Shown here piece after piece: positions 6,437 to 13,177 of a stretch of DNA of 15,702 bases. A program made the position numbers and the translations under genes. The DNA comes from Flavobacteriaceae bacterium (lineage in GTDB: Bacteria > Bacteroidota > Bacteroidia > Flavobacteriales > Flavobacteriaceae). The first letter of the stretch is position 1. Each line of letters opens with the position of its first letter. The stretch lies in assembly GCA_002693605.1 (NCBI GenBank), contig NZQO01000049.1:1-15702 (forward strand), read 5' to 3'. Below the pieces are notes generated by a model. That model saw only the letters and a list, made by a program, of their open reading frames with translations, had not been told where the DNA came from and did no database searches.

Positions 6437-6444
6437 TAAAGGTA
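6437..6444 (-). promoter_or_regulatory. Possible -7 box upstream of the beta-barrel gene
   Basis: On the minus strand TACCTTTA matches TAnnTTTG at 7 of 8 positions and lies about 21 bases before the ATG at 6415. A TTG lies 16 bases further upstream. The gene could instead be read from the glycosyltransferase operon. Confidence 0.3.
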
Positions 6445-6459
6445 AAGAATTAATTTATT

Positions 6460-7602
6460 TCAAGTGATTTTCTGATACGCTCTTCCCTTCCAACGATATT
6501 TGCCCCGTATACTGCCTAGCACAACCACGGTTAGAATACTTGGGTATAACAAACCACAACCTAGAAAGGCGAAAATGGAGATTCGCTTGCCAAAAAAACC
6601 ACTTACCGAAATCACCGCCACACTATCTGCAATTAGTTTGAAGCACAGCAGGGGAGCCCACCAAAAAAGAGCGCTAGGAAAGGCCGGAATACACATCGCA
6701 CCCAATACAACAAGCAAGTTTACGGCAAAGGAAATAACACCCAAGAGTTGCGTTGCGCCATTCTTTTGCAGTTTGGTTTTTGACGCCCAACGTATTCGCT
6801 GCCAGACCAACCGCTTCCAGGACGATTGTGGCTGGGTGGTGACGATTGCCCTACTATCGTTGAGAAATGTTACGCGATTCGGAAATTTCCTCCGCATCTT
6901 TTCCAGGAGAAAAATATCATCTCCGCTGGCAATATGGTCGTTTTCAGAAAAGCCATTTACGGCATAAAAAGCCGACTTCAAGTAGGCCATATTGGCCCCG
7001 TTGCAAAGTAACGGATGGCCTAGGCCAAAACCGCCCATTGCCACGAGCTGCAAACTAATTCCGTCAAACTGCTGGAATTGTTGCAATAGCGACCGGTTAG
7101 CGCTATAAAAAATCGGACCGCACACCATAGCGGAGTTGAATTTCAGAATATGAGTATTGTAACTTTTTAATAATTGGCGTGGCAGCTGGCAATCGGCATC
7201 GGTTGTGACGATCCACGGGTGTTTCGACATTTCAATTCCGGTTAAAATCGCGTCTTTTTTAGGAGATTGAGTGGCACGCACGTTTTCGATACGTTGAAGG
7301 GAATAGCGCTGGGCGGAAGTACTTGTGGAAATAAATTCTTCGATTAGCGCTACCGAGTTGTCTTCGGAAGCATCGTTAACGAAAATTATCTCGACCAGGT
7401 GGGATGGGTAATCTAGCCGTTCAATAGATTTCAGTAGGTTGGGAAGATGGTGGTCCTCATTCCGAAAGGGAATAACGATGCTAAAACCTAATTTGGCTTC
7501 CGCCAGATTTATTTTGGAACGATTCAGTAAAAAATATCCTACTACCAACAGTCCCAACGCAACGCAGTAGGCTATCAGGATGATACTTGAAACCCAAATC
7601 AT
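6460..7602 (-). CDS. Membrane-bound family 2 glycosyltransferase
   Basis: A 380-residue inverting GT-A glycosyltransferase. One N-terminal membrane segment (2-25) precedes the catalytic domain. Nucleotide-sugar-binding motifs are IPFRNE (44-49) and VNDASED (75-81). KKDAILTGIE (115-124) follows, then the metal-binding TTDADC (133-138), the acceptor-side GANMAY (202-207), the general-base motif SGDD (226-229), and QRIRW (268-272), the QxxRW motif of processive and related GT2 enzymes. Three membrane segments follow at about 285-306, 310-332 and 341-363. This layout resembles enzymes that add a sugar to a lipid or to a growing chain at the cytoplasmic face of the inner membrane. Its ATG overlaps the stop of the preceding LPG-synthase-like gene by four bases, so the two products probably act together. 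Donor and acceptor are unknown. Confidence 0.92.
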   Translation of the reverse strand: MIWVSSIILIAYCVALGLLVVGYFLLNRSKINLAEAKLGFSIVIPFRNEDHHLPNLLKSIERLDYPSHLVEIIFVNDASEDNSVALIEEFISTSTSAQRYSLQRIENVRATQSPKKDAILTGIEMSKHPWIVTTDADCQLPRQLLKSYNTHILKFNSAMVCGPIFYSANRSLLQQFQQFDGISLQLVAMGGFGLGHPLLCNGANMAYLKSAFYAVNGFSENDHIASGDDIFLLEKMRRKFPNRVTFLNDSRAIVTTQPQSSWKRLVWQRIRWASKTKLQKNGATQLLGVISFAVNLLVVLGAMCIPAFPSALFWWAPLLCFKLIADSVAVISVSGFFGKRISIFAFLGCGLLYPSILTVVVLGSIRGKYRWKGRAYQKIT

Positions 7603-8540
7603 AAGTGGGCGGGCCTATAGGTAAACACGAAAAAACTGCCAATTAGGGCCGGAGCCACCATGTTCAAAACCCACATGGCCAAAACGGTCGCCAATACGGG
7701 AAGTTCCGGCACACCAACGAGGGAAAAGAGCCACACCGCCACTCCGCCGCGAATTACTACGTCCAACCAAAATAGCGTGGGCACGATGGAGGCCATTAGG
7801 TACATAGCGCAAACTAGCGGATAGGCCACTGCAAAATTTACGGGAGCACCGAAATATCCTAACAGTAACCAAAAAAGGACACTGAAGCAGAGATAGCGAA
7901 CTAGGGACAGCCCAAGTAGGGATAGGGGAAGTGAAATGGGTAGGTGAAAAACGTATCGCCCAATTTTTTTTAGCGACAGACCACCTTTATTCCATTTCCA
8001 GTTTCGGAATTTATAGAGGAAAAATGTACTGATTCCCAGCGCAATAACGGTTACGGTTATCATTGGCCACGACAACCTAATACCATACCGGGGAATGAGA
8101 ATGAAAATCGCGGTCAAGCCGAACAACAGAGTTATAAACAATTGTGCCTTGTGCCCCAGGAAGGTGAAAAGGAGAATCTTCTTTCGTAGTTTTTTTTCAA
8201 AAAAATATGCTTTCGCCCCATATTCGCCAATACGGTTAGGAGTGGCCAGTGACAGGGCCAGTGCTGCCAACGATTGTTGCGCGGCCTCTCTAAAGGTGAG
8301 TTTGCGCACGGGTAGACAGGCGGTTTGCCATTTGGCAATTTCGGCGAGCCAATTTAGAGCAGCGAGCAGAAAAAACACGAATAAGATCGGCTGCGGCTGT
8401 ACTAAGTTCTGTAAGATGTGAGGGTCGAGCCATTCGCTTGCCGACAGCTTCAGGTATACGAAGTAGAACGAGGCGAGCAGGAAAAAAACCTTTAGGGCGA
8501 ACCAACCATATTGTGTAGCTTTGTGAGAGACGTCGATCAT
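7599..8540 (-). CDS. Lysylphosphatidylglycerol-synthase-like membrane protein (YbhN/AglD family)
   Basis: A 313-residue integral membrane protein of the LPG synthase transmembrane family (UPF0104-type), without the C-terminal aminoacyl-transferase domain of MprF. Hydrophobic segments lie at about residues 12-31, 51-66, 88-100, 122-150, 157-176, 202-230, 237-255, 262-275 and 283-307. The segment TPNRIGEYGAKAYFF (100-114) matches the conserved loop of the family, which usually reads as P-x-R-x-G-E followed by aromatic residues. Family members have been proposed to move or flip lipid-linked substrates and are often paired with GT2 enzymes. Here the following GT2 gene overlaps by four bases, which supports a joint role in making a lipid-linked glycan. 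That role is inferred. The gene diverges from ruvC across only 30 bases. Confidence 0.88.
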   Translation of the reverse strand: MIDVSHKATQYGWFALKVFFLLASFYFVYLKLSASEWLDPHILQNLVQPQPILFVFFLLAALNWLAEIAKWQTACLPVRKLTFREAAQQSLAALALSLATPNRIGEYGAKAYFFEKKLRKKILLFTFLGHKAQLFITLLFGLTAIFILIPRYGIRLSWPMITVTVIALGISTFFLYKFRNWKWNKGGLSLKKIGRYVFHLPISLPLSLLGLSLVRYLCFSVLFWLLLGYFGAPVNFAVAYPLVCAMYLMASIVPTLFWLDVVIRGGVAVWLFSLVGVPELPVLATVLAMWVLNMVAPALIGSFFVFTYRPAHL

Positions 8541-8570
8541 TAAGAACGAAGTTACTGAAACTTTCGGGAT

Positions 8571-9122
8571 ATGGATTCAGAAAAGATAATATTGGGCATT
8601 GATCCAGGTACCACGATTATGGGTTTCGGCCTTATCAAGGTAGTCTCGAAAAAGATGCACTTTATGCAGCTTAACGAGCTGAAACTTTCAAAATACGATG
8701 ATCATTACGTTCGGTTACGGCAAATTTTTGAGCGCACTATCGAGCTTATCGACTCCCATCACCCCGATGAGATTGCCATCGAGGCCCCCTTTTTCGGAAA
8801 GAACGTGCAATCTATGTTAAAGTTGGGTCGCGCCCAAGGAGTGGCGATGGCCGCCGGGCTCTCCCGCCAAATTCCGATAACCGAATATTCACCCAAGAAG
8901 ATTAAGATGGCCATTACCGGCAACGGAAACGCGAGTAAGGAGCAGGTGGCCAAAATGCTGCAGAGTACGTTGGGGCTGAAGTCACTTCCCAAAAATCTCG
9001 ATAGTACCGATGGGCTCGCCGCCGCCGTTTGCCATTTTTACAATTCGGGGAAGATTGAAACCGGAAAAAGCTATACGGGCTGGGCTGCCTTTGTTAAGCA
9101 AAACGAAGATAGGGTAGGGTAA
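8571..9122 (+). CDS. ruvC: Crossover junction endodeoxyribonuclease RuvC
   Basis: The 183-residue Holliday-junction resolvase. It cuts four-way junctions symmetrically, working with RuvAB in recombination and repair in the cytoplasm. All four catalytic acidic residues are present: D11 in GIDPGT (N-terminal strand), E71 in IEAPFFGKN, and D144 and D147 in [13 protein letters not shown]. These correspond to D7, E66, D138 and D141 of the E. coli enzyme. The aromatic pair after E71 fits the junction-base-stacking position. [23 protein letters not shown] is the conserved DNA-binding region. Length is normal. The gene starts 30 bases from the divergent LPG-synthase-like gene. hemW lies 69 bases downstream, an order I associate with flavobacteria. 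Confidence 0.97.
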   Translation: MDSEKIILGIDPGTTIMGFGLIKVVSKKMHFMQLNELKLSKYDDHYVRLRQIFERTIELIDSHHPDEIAIEAPFFGKNVQSMLKLGRAQGVAMAAGLSRQIPITEYSPKKIKMAITGNGNASKEQVAKMLQSTLGLKSLPKNLDSTDGLAAAVCHFYNSGKIETGKSYTGWAAFVKQNEDRVG

Positions 9123-9148
9123 AACCGTACGACCAAGAAGAAAACCCC

Positions 9149-9156
9149 TATTTTTG
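9149..9156 (+). promoter_or_regulatory. Possible -7 box for hemW
   Basis: TATTTTTG is an exact TAnnTTTG match, 35 bases before the hemW ATG. I see no good -33 element. The same T-run follows a 6-bp inverted repeat with a long loop (ATAGGG 9109-9114, CCCTAT 9146-9151), so it could instead be the tail of a weak ruvC terminator. Confidence 0.3.
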
Positions 9157-9191
9157 CCTTCCCTATTACCATAGGTTTATACAGCATTTTC

Positions 9192-10325
9192 ATGAGCGGC
9201 ATCTACCTCCATATTCCATTTTGCAAGCAAGCGTGCCATTACTGTGATTTTCACTTTTCCACATCCCTTCGGAAAAAGGAAGCTCTCGTAGCGGCCTTGT
9301 GTACCGAAATTCGCCTGCGGAAGGACGAGCTGAACGGTCCCGTCGAGACAATCTATTTTGGGGGAGGAACACCTTCCCTGCTCACCGCGGCCGAACTTAC
9401 CAAAATTTTTGACTGTATCTATACTGAATTTACGGTTTCCGAAGAAGCTGAAATAACGCTCGAGGCCAACCCAGACGATCTTTCTGAAATGAAATTGGAA
9501 CAATTGGCCGCATCGCCCATCAATAGGCTGAGCATTGGCGTGCAGTCCTTTTTCGAAAAAGACCTGCGGCTTATGAACCGTGCGCACGATGCCGCAGAGG
9601 CGCACCGAAGTATCGAGATGGCGAAACGGTATTTTTCAAATATCAGTATCGACCTTATCTACGGAATTCCCGATATGGGCCTTTCCCGCTGGCAACAAAA
9701 CGTGGAGACCGCGCTCGCCCTGGGTGTGCCCCATTTATCCTGCTATGCCCTAACGGTCGAGCCCAAGACTGCCTTGAAATCCTTTATCGAAAAAGGTGTC
9801 GTGGCACCCGTAGACGACGTCCTAGCGCAACAGCACCACGCTTGGCTCTTAGAGCGCACCGAACGGTCGGGATTCGAAAATTACGAATTTTCCAATTTTG
9901 GATTGCCCGGGTTCCATTCGCGAAATAATATGGCGTACTGGCAGGGCAAGCCCTATCTAGGTGTTGGTCCGTCGGCACACAGTTACAGCGGCACGCAGCG
10001 CAGTTGGAACGTTGCCAACAATGCGATATACCTAAAAAAAATTGCCGGGGGCATACTTCCACTGGAACGGGAGAACCTCTCCCTGATAGATCGTTACAAC
10101 GAATACGTGATGACTCGCTTGAGAACAGCGAAGGGGATATCCCTTTCTGAAATTTCCGAAGCATTTGGAGCGCGCCATAGAGAATACCTTGAACAACAAG
10201 CACAGCAGCACCTTGTCGCGAACCGGTTGGAGCGCGTTGGGGAAGCATTGAGGGTAACCCGGGCGGGCAAGTTTCTGAGCGATGGTATTGCCAGCGATCT
10301 TTTTTTGATTGATTTGAAGGGATAA
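9192..10325 (+). CDS. hemW: Radical SAM heme chaperone HemW
   Basis: A 377-residue radical SAM protein. C11, C15 and C18 in CKQACHYCDF are the CxxxCxxC ligands of the 4Fe-4S cluster. GGGTPS (57-62) is the SAM-binding glycine motif. EANPDD (91-96), SIGVQSF (114-120) and YGIPD (157-161) are standard for the HemN/HemW superfamily. The shorter length and the C-terminal YEFSNF (231-236) and GVGPSAHSY (257-265) place it with HemW rather than the coproporphyrinogen dehydrogenase HemN. HemW binds heme and delivers it to target proteins. In SRNNMAYW (243-250) an asparagine stands where HemW relatives I remember have histidine (H-N before the tyrosine-tryptophan). The gene lies between ruvC and the cyclase gene, with 27 bases before the next ATG, so co-transcription with the cyclase is likely. 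Confidence 0.95.
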   Translation: MSGIYLHIPFCKQACHYCDFHFSTSLRKKEALVAALCTEIRLRKDELNGPVETIYFGGGTPSLLTAAELTKIFDCIYTEFTVSEEAEITLEANPDDLSEMKLEQLAASPINRLSIGVQSFFEKDLRLMNRAHDAAEAHRSIEMAKRYFSNISIDLIYGIPDMGLSRWQQNVETALALGVPHLSCYALTVEPKTALKSFIEKGVVAPVDDVLAQQHHAWLLERTERSGFENYEFSNFGLPGFHSRNNMAYWQGKPYLGVGPSAHSYSGTQRSWNVANNAIYLKKIAGGILPLERENLSLIDRYNEYVMTRLRTAKGISLSEISEAFGARHREYLEQQAQQHLVANRLERVGEALRVTRAGKFLSDGIASDLFLIDLKG

Positions 10326-10352
10326 TGTATCTTGTGTGAACATAAAAGCACT

Positions 10353-11099
10353 ATGCACGCAACCCTCAAGATAAAGGATGAATTGTACACCATAAACCTA
10401 CAGTCGCCGCTAGATATTTCCATCCCGTTGCGCGCTTCCAATGCGAACGTAAGGGCGTGGTATTTGGACAGCCCCAAGATAGAGCCGGTACGGTTGGACA
10501 ACTGGGTGGGCAAGGTGAGCGAGGGCGCCTCGGTAAACTTCAATACCATTACCTTCAATCCGCATGCGCATGGTACCCATACCGAGGGGGTCGGCCATAT
10601 TTCGGAAAAGGTGCATTCGGTAAATGAAACATTAAGCCACTTTTTTTATACCGCCCAGGTTATTTCCGTAGCCCCTGAAAAGGTGGGAGACGATGCGATT
10701 ATCCCTGCCATTGAGATTAAGAATTTGCTCGACGGAAATAGACCCGAGGCCTTGATAATTCGCACGCTGCCCAACACCCAGGAAAAAAAGTCGAAACACT
10801 GGTCGCACAGTAACTGGCCCTATTTGCACGAAGATGCAGCGCGCTATCTTCGGGAGTTGGGGGTTAGGCATCTGCTCATCGATCTGCCCTCGGTAGACAA
10901 GGAGAAGGATGGAGGGAAATTACTGGCACATAAGGCATTTTGGAACTGCCCTGAGGCGCCACGCCACGATGCTACCATAACCGAACTGATTTACGTGCCC
11001 AATTCGGTAGCCGATGGAAAGTACTTGTTAAACCTGCAAGTGGCAGCCTTCGAGAACGATGCCGCCCCCAGTAGACCGGTTTTATATGCGTTGGAATAG
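10353..11099 (+). CDS. Cyclase family protein (kynurenine-formamidase-like metal hydrolase)
   Basis: A 248-residue protein of the cyclase fold (PF04199 type), which includes bacterial kynurenine formamidase, isatin hydrolase and polyketide cyclase-like enzymes. The motif HAHGTHTE (71-78) provides the HxGTHxD/E metal ligands. SPLDISIPL near residues 17-25 is the usual D-x-S opening strand. The middle DLPSVDKEKDGGKLLAHKAFW (about 186-206) corresponds to the conserved DxxSxD...H segment carrying a further active-site histidine. It probably hydrolyses an amide, imide or lactone with a bound divalent metal in the cytoplasm. The actual substrate is not evident, since no tryptophan-degradation gene is nearby. 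An in-frame TTG at 10332 is seven codons upstream; the ATG at 10353 fits the family N-terminus better. It lies 27 bases after hemW and is probably co-transcribed with it. Confidence 0.88.
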   Translation: MHATLKIKDELYTINLQSPLDISIPLRASNANVRAWYLDSPKIEPVRLDNWVGKVSEGASVNFNTITFNPHAHGTHTEGVGHISEKVHSVNETLSHFFYTAQVISVAPEKVGDDAIIPAIEIKNLLDGNRPEALIIRTLPNTQEKKSKHWSHSNWPYLHEDAARYLRELGVRHLLIDLPSVDKEKDGGKLLAHKAFWNCPEAPRHDATITELIYVPNSVADGKYLLNLQVAAFENDAAPSRPVLYALE

Positions 11100-11167
11100 C
11101 AATTGTCATTTTAATAAATGAACCTCGTTCGGGCATATATTTTAATAGAATATTGGAATAAAAATTT

Positions 11168-11794
11168 ATGGAACTACTATTTATAGGTTTGGCCGCAGGG
11201 GCCATTTTAGCATACATAATCTTTTCACGGTTTAATAGCCAGCGACGTCGCGACCGTCTGCAATCGCAATCGGTGGTGCTAATGGAGCGTATTCGTACCG
11301 TGTGCAAGTTCATTACCGTTGAAGGCGACTTTTCTGAAATTTACCATTACGAAAACGTGAAGGATAAGTGGCTCAACCTATTTCTGGGGAAAAAGAAGGC
11401 GCTTGTCCTTATTGAGGCCAAGGCCCACGTGGGGTTCGACCTAACCAAGATAAAGATGGATGCCGATACCCCGAACAAGACAATCATCCTTACTAATTTC
11501 CCGAAGGCCGAACTGCTAACCATTGAAACCGATTTCAAGTACTACGATAAACAAGAGGGCTGGGCCAATCCATTCACATCATCAGACCTTACCGAAATAA
11601 ACCGCGAGGCCAAGCAGCACATTGTCGATAAGATTCCCAGTAGTGGAATTTTACAAGAAGCCGAGCAACAGGCCCTAGAAACCCTTCAGTTAATGGAAAA
11701 GCTCACCGCCACCATCAATTGGAAACTCGATTACTCCGCTTTGGGAGCGTTGCCACAACAGCCCCCAACATTGGATGCTTCCCAAAAAACCTAG
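11168..11794 (+). CDS. DUF4230 domain protein, membrane-anchored
   Basis: A 208-residue protein. A single N-terminal membrane anchor (about 3-20, LLFIGLAAGAILAYIIF) is followed by an arginine-rich stretch (SQRRRDRLQ), placing the rest outside the cytoplasm or close to the membrane depending on topology. The body matches DUF4230: a region TVCKFITVEGDFSEIYHYEN (about 45-64) leading to KKKALVLIEAKAHVGFDLTKIKM (75-97), with the family's KxLVxxxGxVxxGFDL-like pattern, then TIILTNFPKAELLTIETDFKYYDKQEGWANPFT. The C-terminal third is helical (EINREAKQHIVDK, EAEQQALETLQLMEKL). The family function is unknown. It begins 68 bases after the cyclase gene, after an AT-rich stretch with a 7-of-8 -7 box (TATATTTT, 11136-11143). 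It is followed after three bases by the transglutaminase-like gene, so it heads a small operon. Confidence 0.85.
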   Translation: MELLFIGLAAGAILAYIIFSRFNSQRRRDRLQSQSVVLMERIRTVCKFITVEGDFSEIYHYENVKDKWLNLFLGKKKALVLIEAKAHVGFDLTKIKMDADTPNKTIILTNFPKAELLTIETDFKYYDKQEGWANPFTSSDLTEINREAKQHIVDKIPSSGILQEAEQQALETLQLMEKLTATINWKLDYSALGALPQQPPTLDASQKT

Positions 11795-11797
11795 CAG

Positions 11798-12745
11798 ATG
11801 ATAAATTTCCGCAGCCAAGTATTCTCGCTATTGGTTATAATAGGCACCGCCATCCCGGCAGCGGCGCAGGACTATGGGCGCATTGATGCCGCCATTCAGC
11901 TCTACCCCAGTACGTTCAATACCCCAGCGGAACTATCTCGCTTCATCTCGCGCGATTTTACCACCAACGAAGAGAAAGTGCGCGCCATATATAGCTGGAT
12001 AATTGCGAACATTGCCTATGATCCGGCCGAGTATAAGAAGTTCAACTATAACTTTAAGAATTATCGCGAGCGTAACGCGAAGGAGGAGAACACCCGGCGG
12101 CAAATTATAGCGCGCACCCTTCAGGAGGGCGTGGCGGTTTGCGAGGGCTACGCTATGCTCTTCGAGCGGTTGTGCGAGCTTCAGGGCATTTCTAGTTACC
12201 TGGTAAGCGGCGATACCAAGGCAACCTTTTCGGATATTGGAAGACCCTTCAAAAAAAACCATATGTGGAACGCGGTACAACTGAATGGTACCTATTATCT
12301 TTTCGATCCCACCTGGGGCGCTGGCAAGTATAATGGAAAATTTATCAAGGACCCTAGCTATTTTTGGTACAAGACTCCGCCCGAATTGTTCATAAACACT
12401 CATTACCCCGAATTCTCCGAAGACGCACAGGTGGACACCATAATGGATAAGCAGGCATTTAGCAACATGCCCATCATCATTGCTCCGCAGCTCACCATGG
12501 CCGACGTGCAACAACCCTCTGGGGGCACACTCTCCTCGGAAGTGGCCTCCGGTGAGTTCACGTTCGTCATACACGGTATTCAGCCAAACTCCATCACTTT
12601 TTCCTTCGGAAATAAGAAGCAGGTTGTTGAAGATTTTGAAATTTCCGAAGCCACCGCACGATTTACGGTGCCCATACAACTGGGCGCCGAGCATTTGGTG
12701 CTTTACTTTGATGGCGAGCCGGCCCTAGCCTATAAAATAGATTAA
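11798..12745 (+). CDS. Secreted transglutaminase-like cysteine protease domain protein
   Basis: A 315-residue protein with a signal peptide (about 1-23, cleavage after AAA before QDYG). The core matches the transglutaminase-like superfamily. KVRAIYSWIIANIAYD (60-75) is the usual helix before the active site. The catalytic triad is visible as C115 in GVAVCEGYAMLFERL, H155 in KKNHMWNAV and D170 in YYLFDPTWGAG. KDPSYFWYKTPPELFINTHYPE (about 185-206) is typical of the bacterial relatives of the cytokinesis/kyphoscoliosis branch. The C-terminal 80 residues look like a beta-sandwich (FTFVIHGIQPNSITFSF, ARFTVPIQLGAEHLVLYFDG). It should act in the periplasm or at the surface as a protease or crosslinker; activity and target are unknown. 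It follows DUF4230 by three bases and precedes the MmcQ/YjbR gene by two. Confidence 0.88.
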   Translation: MINFRSQVFSLLVIIGTAIPAAAQDYGRIDAAIQLYPSTFNTPAELSRFISRDFTTNEEKVRAIYSWIIANIAYDPAEYKKFNYNFKNYRERNAKEENTRRQIIARTLQEGVAVCEGYAMLFERLCELQGISSYLVSGDTKATFSDIGRPFKKNHMWNAVQLNGTYYLFDPTWGAGKYNGKFIKDPSYFWYKTPPELFINTHYPEFSEDAQVDTIMDKQAFSNMPIIIAPQLTMADVQQPSGGTLSSEVASGEFTFVIHGIQPNSITFSFGNKKQVVEDFEISEATARFTVPIQLGAEHLVLYFDGEPALAYKID

Positions 12746-12747
12746 AT

Positions 12748-13104
12748 ATGGATATAGAAACGTTTCGAGCGTATTGCCTTTCCAGAAAGGGAGTTACCGA
12801 ATCCTTTCCCTTCGATGCCCACACGCTGGTGTTTAAGGTGATGGGCAAGATGTTCGCACTTTGTGCGCTAGAAAAGGTGCCCGTCTTTGTCAACTTAAAA
12901 TGCGATCCCGATTGGGCACTGCAACTACGGGAAGCACACGATGGCCGTATTTATGGCGCCTACCATATGAGCAAGACCATGTGGAACAGCGTCGAGATTA
13001 CCCAGCTGCCCAACGATTTGGTGTTGAGGTTGGTGGACCATTCCTATGAGTTGGTGGTAAAGGGGCTCACCAAAAAACTGCGTACCGAACTTGAGGGACT
13101 ATAA
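12748..13104 (+). CDS. MmcQ/YjbR family protein
   Basis: A 118-residue cytoplasmic protein of the MmcQ/YjbR family, a small alpha/beta fold related to double-wing DNA-binding domains. Family signs are MDIETFRAYCLSRKGVTESFPFDAHTLVFKVMGKMFAL (1-38), with the conserved PFD and VFKVxGKMFA strands, then VNLKCDPDWALQLRE (48-62). HMSKTMWNSVEI (73-84), with K-x-x-W near the predicted ligand face, and LVDHSYELVVKGLTKKLR near the end complete the pattern. Length is normal. It starts two bases after the transglutaminase-like gene. Its stop lies at the base of a terminator-like hairpin, so it ends the operon. DNA binding has been proposed from structure for the family, and its biological role is not settled. 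Confidence 0.9.
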   Translation: MDIETFRAYCLSRKGVTESFPFDAHTLVFKVMGKMFALCALEKVPVFVNLKCDPDWALQLREAHDGRIYGAYHMSKTMWNSVEITQLPNDLVLRLVDHSYELVVKGLTKKLRTELEGL

Positions 13105-13137
13105 TTGATACGCCATCGGTATGGCAACTCAATTTTT
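13103..13137 (+). terminator. Probable Rho-independent terminator after the MmcQ/YjbR gene
   Basis: A hairpin starts in the stop codon. AATTGA (13103-13108) pairs with TCAATT (13129-13134) and GCCAT (13112-13116) pairs with ATGGC (13121-13125). A symmetric 3-by-3 internal loop separates the two stems and a four-base loop CGGT closes the tip. A run of T residues (13133-13137) follows directly. It separates this operon from the MutS-like gene. The same dyad could also be an operator for that gene, being just upstream of its promoter. Confidence 0.5.
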
Positions 13138-13139
13138 CG

Positions 13140-13147
13140 CACCTTTG
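13140..13147 (+). promoter_or_regulatory. Possible -7 box of the MutS-like operon
   Basis: CACCTTTG matches TAnnTTTG at 7 of 8 positions, 30 bases before the ATG. A second 7-of-8 match, TATATTTA, lies at 13152-13159. No clear -33 element is visible. Confidence 0.35.
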
Positions 13148-13177
13148 CACGTATATTTATAGATTATCCCTTGCTCT

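Noticed and set aside
9162..9175. Small hairpin CCTAT/ATAGG before hemW as a terminator
   Set aside because: The stem is five AT-rich pairs followed by only three T residues; too weak to claim.
10332..10352. TTG start for the cyclase-family gene, seven codons upstream
   Set aside because: The extension has no family resemblance, and the ATG at 10353 gives the usual N-terminus.
9784..10558. Minus-strand open frames opposite hemW and the cyclase gene
   Set aside because: They are arginine/cysteine-rich shadow translations of well-supported genes with no family resemblance.
11933..12694. Long minus-strand open frame (253 codons) opposite the transglutaminase-like gene
   Set aside because: It lies entirely inside a gene with an intact catalytic triad and signal peptide, its translation resembles no family, and it has no promoter; it is a shadow frame.
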